From Microbacterium halophytorum (GTDB lineage: Bacteria; Actinomycetota; Actinomycetes; Actinomycetales; Microbacteriaceae): DNA of 64,000 nt. Shown piece by piece: positions 8,655 to 17,200 of this stretch (positions are counted from its first letter, which is position 1; the number at the start of each line of letters is the position of its first letter). The notes under the pieces are model-generated. The model had not been told where the DNA came from. It searched no databases and was given only the letters and a program-made list of their open reading frames with translations. The stretch covers positions 1 through 64,000 of the forward strand of contig NZ_PNFA01000014.1 of NCBI RefSeq assembly GCF_002970975.1, written 5' to 3'. The position numbers and the translations under genes are program-made.

Positions 8655-8720
8655 TCACTGCTGACCGACGCGGTACTGCCAGGCATCCTGCGGCGGGATG
8701 TCGACGATCTGAAGATCCAT
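8655..8720 (-). CDS. Candidate microcin C-like precursor peptide (21 aa)
   Basis: A 22-codon frame starts with ATG 8720, preceded by GAGGGGG with 8-base spacing, and ends with TGA just before the hairpin. The peptide is MDLQIVDIPPQDAWQYRVGQ plus a final Q. In microcin C systems mccA is a tiny gene directly upstream of mccB, as here. Known MccA peptides end in Asn, which is the residue that receives the nucleotide; this one ends in Gln-Gln, so the chemistry may differ. An in-frame ATG at 8753 would give 32 residues but has a poor ribosome site. No other short frame ending in Asn was found between here and the enzyme gene. Confidence 0.65.
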   Translation of the reverse strand: MDLQIVDIPPQDAWQYRVGQQ

Positions 8721-8796
8721 AGTGTTCACCCCCTCGTGATTGCTCGTCTTCATGTCACCTGTGACGAGCCGAACTCCGCCAGTGCAGAAAGACTGG

Positions 8797-8892
8797 TTGC
8801 GTGGTTCCCGTCGCACGTTAAGTACCGGCAACTGCCGAACTGAGTATCGAGTGCAGCCGCTATCAGTAGTTCACCCGGTCAGACTCAGTACT
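8797..8892. promoter_or_regulatory. Phased operator-like array A3 (5 elements) upstream of the microcin C-like cluster
   Basis: Elements start at 8797 (TTGCGTGGT), 8818 (TTAAGTACC), 8840 (CTGAGTATC), 8862 (ATCAGTAGT) and 8884 (CTCAGTACT), spaced 21, 22, 22 and 22 bp. The inner edge is 77 bp from the precursor ATG, and the elements read ACTAC-like towards that gene. It is the longest array in the window. Confidence 0.6.
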
Positions 8893-8983
8893 GCCACCGA
8901 CGTCCCTCAGCAATCGTCTCGCGGCGTTGGTTCGCGTGATGTGCATAGCGAGAGGCCGGAATGAACGCACCCAGCAACTCAAT

Positions 8984-9240
8984 GGGGCTCTTCATGAATG
9001 AGGGCGTAGGTGGAGCCTGATCCCGCCGGTCTTGAGGAGCGACCGGGCGATGTAGTTCGTGGTGTTCCGGAAGCCCAATGCAGTCCCGCGTAGGTGCTCG
9101 AGGCGGCCGTTGATGGCCTCGGTGGGACCGTTCCAGGTCTCCCGGCCGGTCGACGTAGGCCAGGACATCGACCGCGCGGCGTGCGAGTGTGCTGCCGAGC
9201 TTGCGGACCTCGACGAGCGCGGTCGGGAGCCGGTGCTGAT
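8984..9240 (-). pseudogene. ISL3-family transposase C-terminal fragment with terminal repeat
   Basis: The minus strand encodes the end of an ISL3 transposase in two frames: LGSTLARRAVDVLAYVDRPG, then after a frameshift near 9140 WNGPTEAINGRLEHLRGTAL followed by GFRNTTNYIARSLLKTGG and RPHS with a TGA at 8992-8994. The terminal repeat GGCTCTTCATGAATGAGGGC starts at 8986, inside the end of the coding part. Everything upstream of about 9240 is missing. Together with the left remnant (5240-6266), both copies point the same way and the microcin C-like cluster lies between their ends. Confidence 0.75.
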
Positions 9241-9248
9241 GTCGTCGA

Positions 9249-9500
9249 TCAGTTTCGATCAGTTTCGTCATTCGAGCTGTGGGACTGTGCGATGAAGGTG
9301 CCGAGGGTGAGGACGACGATGCCAGCGATCAGTACGAACCAACGTGCAGTGTTGCCGTCTCGCATCTCCGCATCCGCGGCGTAGCCGTCCCAGATACTGA
9401 GTACTACGCCAGCGATCGACAACACGACGCCAGCGATTGACAGCGCGACACCGGTGAGCGTGATGCTCTTCCCCGCGTGTTGCTTGAACAAGTGCTTCAA
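9249..9500 (-). CDS. Small two-span membrane protein with GYAADAE motif (83 aa)
   Basis: The frame is read from a TTG at 9500 that overlaps the TGA of the upstream gene (TTGA), with a GGAG-like site 9-10 bases before it; an ATG far upstream would run through the neighbouring gene. The product has two membrane segments separated by a short outside or inside loop containing GYAADAEMRDGN. The same loop (GYAADAEGRGGN) occurs in the 98-residue protein at 39451-39747, so the two are related. The first membrane segment consists of a doubled unit (SIAGVVL twice). Function unknown. The stop codon adjoins the ISL3 fragment. Confidence 0.6.
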   Translation of the reverse strand: MKHLFKQHAGKSITLTGVALSIAGVVLSIAGVVLSIWDGYAADAEMRDGNTARWFVLIAGIVVLTLGTFIAQSHSSNDETDRN

Positions 9501-9943
9501 GATGGGTCGCTCCGCTCTGGAGTCGTTGCTCCTACGCGATTCGGGTTCAGCCTGCGCAGTCTGCAGAAGGAGTATCCGAAGTAGCACGCGAGTGTGAGAT
9601 GCACGACGCCTGAATACATGCTGACCCAGGTCGGTTCGTTCGCCGGTATGAGTGTCGAGGCGGCGGATGTCACGAAGTACGCAGTCAGCCATGCGCTGCC
9701 CTTGGTGGTGGCGGTGGCTCGCCACCAGGCTCGCCGGGGCGGGATCGACTCAAAAGGACCTCGGAACAGACGGGTCAGTACGAGTATCGCCACTGCCCAG
9801 ACGGTGAGAGCGGTTGGGCTGATCCAGAGGTCAAAACCGAGCCCGACACCTACGACCACCCCCGCAGTGAAAGCAAGGAGCAGAGCGACCAGGACCGCTC
9901 CAACCTTGGAACTCGGCGTTGTGATCCTGAGGCGCTTCGACAT
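9497..9943 (-). CDS. Four-span membrane protein of unknown function (148 aa)
   Basis: ATG 9943 begins MSKRLRITTPSSKVG, followed by about four hydrophobic segments (VGAVLVALLLAFTAGVVVGV, then LTVWAVAILVLT, WLTAYFVTSAAST and MYSGVVHLTLACYFGYSF). It starts 5 bp after the stop of the upstream 73-residue gene and overlaps the next gene by 4 bp, so the three genes form one operon. No family is recognised. The N-terminal extension available in the same frame (to 10012) overlaps the preceding gene and was rejected. Confidence 0.6.
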   Translation of the reverse strand: MSKRLRITTPSSKVGAVLVALLLAFTAGVVVGVGLGFDLWISPTALTVWAVAILVLTRLFRGPFESIPPRRAWWRATATTKGSAWLTAYFVTSAASTLIPANEPTWVSMYSGVVHLTLACYFGYSFCRLRRLNPNRVGATTPERSDPS

Positions 9944-9947
9944 CGCG

Positions 9948-10169
9948 TTACCGCCGTGCCGTTCGACGGCGCTCGGGGCGTCGATTAGCCATAAGCGATA
10001 GCACCGATCCAACTATCGGCACGAGCAGGATTACCAGAACGTCGTACAGCTGACGACGCGGCCGTCCGGCGCGCGCCCGCCGAGCAAGCGCTGCAAACAC
10101 CAGCGCCGCATGCGTCAGCGCACCGAGCGCCCAGAGCATGTCGACGAACGCCGGGAGCAACGGATTCAT
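9948..10169 (-). CDS. Small membrane protein, PLDc_N-like (73 aa)
   Basis: The 73-residue product has two membrane segments (MLWALGALTHAALVFAALA and YDVLVILLVPIVGSVLSLMA) and a very basic C terminus. The second segment, ending in a 'P-x-V-G-S/P' turn, resembles the short phospholipase-D-nuclease N-terminal (PLDc_N) domain that is often found alone in actinobacteria. It is the first gene of a three-gene operon (10169 to 9249). The array at 10366-10440 lies 197 bp upstream in the matching orientation. Confidence 0.6.
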   Translation of the reverse strand: MNPLLPAFVDMLWALGALTHAALVFAALARRARAGRPRRQLYDVLVILLVPIVGSVLSLMANRRPERRRTARR

Positions 10170-10365
10170 AGCGCGAAGCGTATCTCAGCGCTACCGACCA
10201 TGCGGAAGGATCAGCCGTGTTTAATGTCGGTGTGCTCGAGGGGTCCGGGCGTGCGGGTCAAGAAGAGTCCTGCAGAGTGGTGCAACGCCCGATGGGCGGC
10301 CTGGACCTGCTGAGGGGCTGGTTGACTTCTGCACGCGCGCCGACGTGCGCGCGTCGAAGCGAACT

Positions 10366-10440
10366 TGCCGTACGAGGCGTGGGAACATGCAGTAGTCGGC
10401 CGAGTCGCATTGCGTATCCGCGACGGTCCTGGTGCGTAGG
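10366..10440. promoter_or_regulatory. Phased operator-like array A4 (4 elements, for the minus-strand operon)
   Basis: Elements start at 10366 (TGCCGTACG), 10388 (TGCAGTAGT), 10410 (TTGCGTATC) and 10432 (GTGCGTAGG), each 22 bp apart. The orientation points to the minus-strand operon beginning at 10169. The 478-bp intergenic region 10170-10647 contains this array and A4b and nothing else that I recognise. Confidence 0.6.
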
Positions 10441-10501
10441 CGCGGGTGCGCGCCGATGCCTGGTTCGTCGGCGTCGACAGGCGCTGCCGATCAGTGCGGC
10501 G

Positions 10502-10574
10502 ACTACGTGCGCCACGAGGAAGAACACGCAAACGGGGACGCCGCAGTACTTAGTCGGGAAGATTCCATACGGTA
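10502..10574. promoter_or_regulatory. Phased operator-like array A4b (4 elements, for the sortase operon)
   Basis: In the opposite orientation to A4, elements start at 10502 (ACTACGTGC), 10523 (AACACGCAA), 10545 (AGTACTTAG) and 10566 (CATACGGTA), spaced 21, 22 and 21 bp. A further good match (ACTACGCAT at 10598) is out of phase. The last phased element ends 73 bp before the sortase ATG. Confidence 0.5.
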
Positions 10575-10647
10575 TCTGCTTCGTGAATCGGTGTGAGACT
10601 ACGCATTCGCCTCTTAAACGGAGATCGACACAGGTCGTCGCGGCATC

Positions 10648-11343
10648 ATGGGAAGCGTGAGCCAGAGCCAATCGCACGAGGAGGGCGCGTCCGTACGCCG
10701 GGCGCACCCGCCTGGTGCGGTGTGGGTGCTGGCCTGTGTCGGTCTTGCAGCGCTTGCCGTGGCCCTGCTGCTCGCTTCGGGGGCCGGCGATGCCTCGACG
10801 GCCGCTGGTCGGGCGCAGATCGACATGAAGGGCAATGCCGTGGAGCTGCAGGATCCGATCGGTGACCCCACCGTGCTCGAGCGCATGCGCGTGTCCGAGG
10901 ACGACGGGGAGCGGCTGCAGGTTCCCTCGGTAGCGCTGGACGTCCCTCTGGGTTCGTTGGATCTCGTCGAAGGCGCGATCACGCCCCCGGGGTTCTCGTC
11001 CGCGTACGTCGTGCGCAACGTCGGCACGCCAAACGAGCCGACGGCCGGCACCACCTACGTCGCCATGCATTCCATCCCTGCGCCGGGGCTGGCGCCTGGC
11101 AACTTTCTGATCGACGTCGATAGCGGCATGCCGTCGGTTTCGCCGGGCGCGCGCGTCGTGCTAGGGGACGAGACCTACGCTGTAGATTCCGCCTACACCG
11201 TCGACAAGGACGAGCTGCCGTCGCGGGAGGACGTCTGGAAGGACGTCCCGGGTCGACTCGTCGTCATCACCTGTCAGCAATTGCCATCTGGGGCGCCCTC
11301 GGTGCAGAACTCGGTGATCGAAGCGCACCTGGTCGACCGCTGA
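10648..11343 (+). CDS. Sortase-like protein, catalytic Arg not evident
   Basis: Sortases cleave LPxTG-like signals and link surface proteins to the cell wall. This 231-residue protein has an N-terminal membrane anchor (about residues 24-44) and an extracellular sortase-type barrel. The His motif is TYVAMHSIPAPG (H141) and the Cys motif is RLVVITCQ (C209). The Arg that normally follows the Cys by about 10 residues, in an 'xRxNxV' context, is replaced: the segment reads PSVQNSVIEAHLVD and has no Arg before the final residue. It may use another residue or act differently. A LANTG-bearing protein lies 3 kb downstream (14247-18050) and is the natural substrate candidate. The LuxR-type gene starts 33 bp after its stop. 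Confidence 0.75.
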   Translation: MGSVSQSQSHEEGASVRRAHPPGAVWVLACVGLAALAVALLLASGAGDASTAAGRAQIDMKGNAVELQDPIGDPTVLERMRVSEDDGERLQVPSVALDVPLGSLDLVEGAITPPGFSSAYVVRNVGTPNEPTAGTTYVAMHSIPAPGLAPGNFLIDVDSGMPSVSPGARVVLGDETYAVDSAYTVDKDELPSREDVWKDVPGRLVVITCQQLPSGAPSVQNSVIEAHLVDR

Positions 11344-11375
11344 CACTCCGTTTTCACGGCCTCCCCCCCTTTCGC

Positions 11376-13949
11376 GTGAGCCGTCGCGCTGACATGATGG
11401 TGACAATGATCGGAAACCAGGCGACACTCAGCGACGCCGTGGCATACGTTCAGCTCGGGGTCGACGTCGCACTGTACGGGCGCCCGGGCAGCGGACGCAC
11501 GACGCTGTTGCGTGCGATTGCAGACAAACTGAGGGCAAACGGCTTCCAGACTCGGCTGGTCGCGGGAACTGCGGGATTGCAGGCGATCCCACTGGCAGGA
11601 CTGGCGGATCGTTTCCCCGAGCCGACCAACGCCAGTCGCGTGCTGAATTTGGCGAGCGCGACACAGCGCATGGTCGACGAAGGCACCGCAGGTAAGTACG
11701 TGGTGCTCGTCGACGACGCTGAGCTGCTCGACGACACCTCGTGGGGTGTCATCCGCGCGGCGCAATATCGGGTGGGCTTTCCTATCGTGACAGGGCATCT
11801 GCGCACGCGCGAGCTCTTCCAGGGGGCGAAGAATCGTCATCTGGCTCGGGCTTACCAACTCGAGGTGCAGTCGTTGAGGCTTGCCGAGATGGAGGCCCTG
11901 TTGGAGAAACGGATCGGCGGCAGGATTGAATCCGTCACGCTGAGTCGGATCTTCGGCAAGTCCGGCGGCCTGCCGGGCTTGGCGTGCGGGATGGTTGACA
12001 TCGGTGTGCAGGAGGGGCGGCTTGCCGAGAACGGTGATGAATGGGTCGCACGTCAGGAACTGTGGAGCCCGGCCCTGGCAAGACTCGTTGAACGGCACAT
12101 CGCGCCCTTGCACCGCGAAGACCGCGAGGCGCTCGAGACGATCAGCCTCGTCGGCCCGCAGAGCCTCGACGCCTTAGTCGAGCTGATTGGAGCCGACTCC
12201 GTCGAGCGGCTCGAAGAGCGCTCGTTGCTGACGTACGAGTCGACCGGCGGCCAGACCAGGCCAGGCGTAATGCCGCCCTTGATCACGGAGTACTACCGTC
12301 ATCTGATGCTGCCGGGCAGAGCGGCGCGCCTCTCGAAGCGAAAGTCCGACCTCGTCGGGCGCATGTTCGATGCTCCGGTCGACGTTGCGACCTTATCAGC
12401 CGCACAACCGGATGCGATGTTCGTGAGGGCCGTGCAGGACCAGGTCCGGGCGCGTGTGGACGACGCGAGAGCTGAATGGCGGCGCGCGCCTGCATTGGAG
12501 AGCGCCGTCACGTACCTCAGCGCGTTGGGTGACGCCGGTGGCGACGAGAGCGCGATCGACGCGGTCCTTCGCACTGTCGACACTGACGACGTGTCTGAGG
12601 CGGGCATCCGACTCACCGTCTGGCGGGCGAGCTGGCTCGCGTCGCGCGGCGACCTGGCCGGGGCGAAAGACCTGTTGCGGCGTGCAGAGGCTCGTGCGGT
12701 CGTGTATAAGTCTTTGGCGCAGGCTGCGCGAGTCCGGTTGTGTCTGGTGTACGACGGCTACACAGGTGACGTGCGTGCCGACGTGGTCGAGCCGGTTGGC
12801 ATGGATCCCGCTACCCAGGCGACGGTCTACGGGGTGCGTGCTGCGGCGCTGTTGGTACAGGGGCGGGTTGCCGCCGCTGAAGAAGAGCTCGCTTCGGTCG
12901 ACCCTGCTAGCGCCGGTAGCGACTGGGTGGAGTACGAGCTTTTGCGCGGCTTGATCCGTCTCGCCAAAGGCGAGCACTCTGAGGCGACGATCTTGGGCTA
13001 CCGGGCGCTCGAGCGTGCACGGGCGAACCTGTCTGGCAGCGCGATCCGTGCCGCGGCGTACTTCGCGTCGTTGTGCCAGCTCTTGCACGGTAATTATCGA
13101 GAAGTGACGACCCTGGTCGAGACCGCGGTGGCGGTCGGAGCACCGAATGCGAACGCACCGGCGTCGCTGTTGGGGGTCCTGTGTATGGGGAGCATCGTCG
13201 CCGGTAGACGAGGGAACACGGGGTTGGCCGAGGTTCGTTTGCGGCAGGCAGAGCAGCTTCCCATCGCTGATGGCTCTCTTCCCGGGATGACGACGAGTTG
13301 GCCGCGGAGCCAGCTGCGGATGGTCGAAGGTCAGATGGCGATGGCGCGGCAAGAACTCCGGGAAGGCGCGGACCGTCTTTGGAGCAGGGGAGCGCGTTGG
13401 AACGCAGCGCTTGAACATCTGATCGAGCTCGAACTGTGGCCGGAGCCGAAGCGGCTGGAGGAGCTGGCGCCCCGTCTCGACCAAGTCGAGGGCGAACTTG
13501 TGGCGGCGCTGCGTGCGTATGTCGAAGGCCTGGTGTTCTCGGACCCGACGCGGCTGGAGGAGTCTGCGCCGAGGCTCGTGCGCACAGGCCGGCCGGGGTT
13601 CGCGATCACCGCTTATGAACGCGCGCGGGCCCACTTCGAAAACGCGGCCGATACCGAGAGCGCGCGCCGAGTGCAGCGGGCGAGCGAACGCTTGGTCGCG
13701 CAACTCGAACCGGGCTCGTTTGACGCGCTTCGGTTCCGCAGCGCCGACATCCTGCTCACGCCCCGGGAGATCCAACTGGCGCGTCTTGCAGCAAGCGGGA
13801 GATCGAATCAGCAGATCGCCAGCGAGCTCGTCTTGAGCGTACGCACCGTCGAGAGTCATATCCACAGGATCATGAAGAAGGTGTCTGCGAACAACCGGCG
13901 TGATCTTGCGCGTTTTCTCGCGGACGCGAATGTGCCGGAACCTGAGTGA
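11376..13949 (+). CDS. Large AAA-ATPase/LuxR-type transcriptional regulator (LAL/STAND-like)
   Basis: This 857-residue protein starts at a GTG (an ATG at 11394 is an alternative). It has an N-terminal ATPase with Walker A GRPGSGRT (35-42) and Walker B VVLVDDAELLDD (about 110-121), a long helical middle region likely made of TPR-like repeats, and a C-terminal LuxR/NarL helix-turn-helix (about 790-848): LTPREIQLARLAASGRSNQQ, then IASELVLSVRTVESHIHRIM. Such regulators (MalT is the model) bind ATP and an inducer, multimerise and activate transcription from arrays of short sites. It is downstream of the sortase, probably in the same operon. It is the best candidate in the window for reading the 22-bp-phased arrays, but that link is inference. 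Confidence 0.85.
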   Translation: MSRRADMMVTMIGNQATLSDAVAYVQLGVDVALYGRPGSGRTTLLRAIADKLRANGFQTRLVAGTAGLQAIPLAGLADRFPEPTNASRVLNLASATQRMVDEGTAGKYVVLVDDAELLDDTSWGVIRAAQYRVGFPIVTGHLRTRELFQGAKNRHLARAYQLEVQSLRLAEMEALLEKRIGGRIESVTLSRIFGKSGGLPGLACGMVDIGVQEGRLAENGDEWVARQELWSPALARLVERHIAPLHREDREALETISLVGPQSLDALVELIGADSVERLEERSLLTYESTGGQTRPGVMPPLITEYYRHLMLPGRAARLSKRKSDLVGRMFDAPVDVATLSAAQPDAMFVRAVQDQVRARVDDARAEWRRAPALESAVTYLSALGDAGGDESAIDAVLRTVDTDDVSEAGIRLTVWRASWLASRGDLAGAKDLLRRAEARAVVYKSLAQAARVRLCLVYDGYTGDVRADVVEPVGMDPATQATVYGVRAAALLVQGRVAAAEEELASVDPASAGSDWVEYELLRGLIRLAKGEHSEATILGYRALERARANLSGSAIRAAAYFASLCQLLHGNYREVTTLVETAVAVGAPNANAPASLLGVLCMGSIVAGRRGNTGLAEVRLRQAEQLPIADGSLPGMTTSWPRSQLRMVEGQMAMARQELREGADRLWSRGARWNAALEHLIELELWPEPKRLEELAPRLDQVEGELVAALRAYVEGLVFSDPTRLEESAPRLVRTGRPGFAITAYERARAHFENAADTESARRVQRASERLVAQLEPGSFDALRFRSADILLTPREIQLARLAASGRSNQQIASELVLSVRTVESHIHRIMKKVSANNRRDLARFLADANVPEPE

Positions 13950-14049
13950 GCGCGCGAGTCGGACGCGTTCCGCGGAGCTCGTGAACGATGGGAGAACCCC
14001 GGGAGCCGCATCGACGAACGTGGCGTTCCTGAGCGAACGCTGGGCGTGC

Positions 14050-14124
14050 AGACCGCAACAAGGGGCGTCCGACTACTTAGAGCGGTTCCTCCGGCTACGC
14101 AATTGCGAGCTCTGCGGTACGTAA
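14050..14124. promoter_or_regulatory. Phased operator-like array A5 (3-4 elements) upstream of the surface protein
   Basis: Elements start at 14050 (AGACCGCAA, weak), 14072 (ACTACTTAG), 14094 (GCTACGCAA) and 14116 (GGTACGTAA), each 22 bp apart. They read in the direction of the surface-protein gene, whose ATG is 123 bp beyond the last element. The 297-bp gap 13950-14246 holds nothing else recognisable. Confidence 0.55.
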
Positions 14125-14246
14125 TCCCGACGTGACGACCCGCACGGGCGCGGGTGGCGCCGGACGATAGATGTATCGAACTGCGCCCGTCGGGCGTGGG
14201 GGAGTACGCCGGGCCGGGTGGCCCGTGCGCAAGTACAAGGGGAACC

Positions 14247-17200
14247 ATGAGAAAATCACTCTCGCCCGTCGCTCTGCGAGGCGCGGGTATGTTGACGGCG
14301 GGCGTGGTGCTCGCCAGCTGTGCGCTCGTAGCGGGCGCCCCCGCGTCCTATGCGGCGACGGGCAGCATCCGTGACTTGTCGGTCAAGGTCGCCAACGACG
14401 GTGGCGACCCGGCGAACCCAGCCGACGACAACACGTCGAACGGCAAGGTTGGTCTCAATGACTACGTCGAGTACGCCTGGACGTTCGCGACCACGGGAAC
14501 GGACGACCTCCTGCTGAGCCAGACCCTTCCTGAGGGCTGGAAATGGGACGAGAACCGCCTGGATCTCGTGAACACCGATCTCGAGCAGTACTCCAGCACG
14601 GCAACGGTGAGCGAAGACGGCCGCACGCTGTCGGCCACCGTCGATGTGCCGGTGGGATCCGACAGCACGATCACGCTCGACAAGATCTATGCACAGCCGA
14701 CCAGGCCCGCAGTGGGTCAGTCGTACGCGGCGGAACTCGCCGCAACGGACGAGACGGGTGTACAGACTGCCGATGCGACGTCTGTCGATGTCGTCAAGGT
14801 GGACGTGCCGGAGTTGGCAGTCCCGACGAAGAACTCAGTGACGTCGAAGACGTATGACTTCGGCTCCGGTGCTGAGCCAGCTACGAGCATCGACACGGGG
14901 TTCGACATTGTCGATGTCCTTTCGGATGAGGTTCTCACTGACGTGCGCGTTGCGGGTTCGGGCAATGAGAGGGCATCCGAACCGGCCGGCATTGATGCGG
15001 TGACGTCGATGGCTGGTCCGATCGAGGTCAAGATGAACTTGGCTTTTTTGAAGCCGGAGTTCGGTTGGACGTCACCTGATCGCGTCGCGGCGCTGGTGAC
15101 GTCGACGAGCCCGTCCGGTGCGACCGTAGAGGTCAAGGACGTCACCGTCGGCGCAAGCGGTGCGATTGTCACTCTGCTCGTGGAGAATTGGTCGGGGAAC
15201 GTTCAGAGCGACCCGCTCCACGCCGATGTGTCGCTCCTGATGCCCGACGCCGACCTCGTTCCCGGTAGCAAAGCTTCTGCCTCTTTCAGGAGTTCGGTCT
15301 CCTACGCGCCAGCGGAGGGGCAGAGGCTCGAAGAAGTCTTCTCCAACAACAACAGTGCCGGAGAGCCCGTTTTCGGTCCGAGAACGGACCAGTACGGTGT
15401 TCTGAAGACCATCTATGTGCCTAAGGACGGAACGGACGCCGACTCTTCGTCCCCCGTCCGTGCAAACGCTGAATGGACCGCCAACCCGGTCGCCGGAGAA
15501 GGTGGCGTGAAGACGGCATCGCCCGGGAGCCGAATCTGGGCATCTGTGAATGCGAACGATCTCGGGAAGGGCGAAGACGCAGCGTTCACTCTCTACGACT
15601 ACTGGAACCCTGACGAGCAGCAGATTGCTGACGCAGCAGTCGAATTCCGGAGCGATGCCGAGAACTGGAGCATCGAGTACTCGAGCGATGCCGATCGTGA
15701 AGGAGACCCTGAGAATGCGACGTGGCACTCGTCCGTCGCAGCTGCGGGTGGTCCGGCGAAGGTCAATGCAGTGCGCGGAAAGTTTGCCGGCACCGCTGAC
15801 TCAACTGGCGCCGAAGCAATGTTCGTGCCGTTTGACGTCGTGAGCGACGTGGACGGTGCTGAGGTCTTCGACTACGGCGAGGTCCGGGCTTCTGGACAAC
15901 AGGAGCGGGAATCCAAGGCCAGGGTCGTGGTTGATGACGACCATCAGGTGCGTACGGAACTGACAACGGCTGAGTCGGTGATCGGGAGCAACTCCTTCCC
16001 CGTGTCCGTGAAGGCCGTTGCGGGGGCACAACCCGGTCTGAATGAGAGTCAGGCCGAGCGTGAGATCAATGATCTGGTGATCACAACAGCGTTCGAAGCA
16101 GACAGCGGTGTTGTGGGTGTCGACGATAGCCGGTTGGATCCGTTCTGGGAGATGACGATCTCGGGCAACGCGAAGGACGGTTTCACGGCGGAATTCCGCC
16201 CGACTGTTCCGGTATACGCGGATGAGTCGGATGAGTGGCCGATGATTGAGGTTGACGCACAGACTTCACTTCTGGTGAAGGATGGCGAGCAGGTGCTCGT
16301 GACATCGCGGGCCGATGCCGCCAACGCCGCCCCTTCGGACTCGATTCTTGACACGCGGAAGGAGAAGGCGAACGTCACGACCGTTGCGCCGAAGCTCGCG
16401 GGTATTCAGAAGATTCTGACCTCCGACGCACTCGTGAGCGGTCCCGGCGCGCACGACATCACGTGGGACGTGGAGATGATCAACACTCTGGCGCAGACAC
16501 AGGGTGAGACCAACTTCCTCGATGTGCTGCCATATGAAGGTGACCCGCACGGGTCTGACTTCGCGGGTGAACTCGACCTGACCGGTATCAGCGCGTCGGG
16601 CGATGCGGCAGACCTGCAGTTCGAATACACGACGGATGCCCCGGCAGCAGTTGAGGCGGCGCCGGACGCGGCCGACTGGAAGCCGCTTCCGGCGGACGTG
16701 GCGAGCGTCGGCGAAGACGTGACGGCGCTCCGCGCGGCGACGGAGGACTTCGGCGCAGGGTTCGCTGGGACGGTGACCATCAGTGCTGAGGCCGACGGCC
16801 TTGACGCTGGTGATGAGCTCGTCAACGGCATCTCGGCCGAGACGACTTCCGAGACCGAGCTGACCTCGGAGGCACTGCCCGTCGCAGTTGCCGACTCGGC
16901 GATCCGCGGCGTGGCCTGGATCGATGACGGTGACGGTATCCGACAGAGCGGCGAGGCGATCGCCAGCGGTATCGACGTGACGCTCAAGAGCGCCGACGGG
17001 TCTGAGACCGCGACGACGAAGACCAATGCGAAGGGGCAGTACGCCTTCTCAGGTCTCTACGGCGGTGACTACACGGTCACGTTCGACGTGAACGGTGAGA
17101 CGGCTCCGCAGAAGGCCGGTTCGAACCGCGCTCTCGACTCGGATGTCGACGCCAAGGGCGTGGCTGCGGTGTCGGTCACCCCGGGCGACGAGCTGCGCCA

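Noticed and set aside
8655-8753. Longer precursor peptide from ATG 8753 (32 residues)
   Set aside because: Its ribosome site is only 2 bases from the ATG, whereas GAGGGGG is well placed for ATG 8720. It remains a possible alternative.
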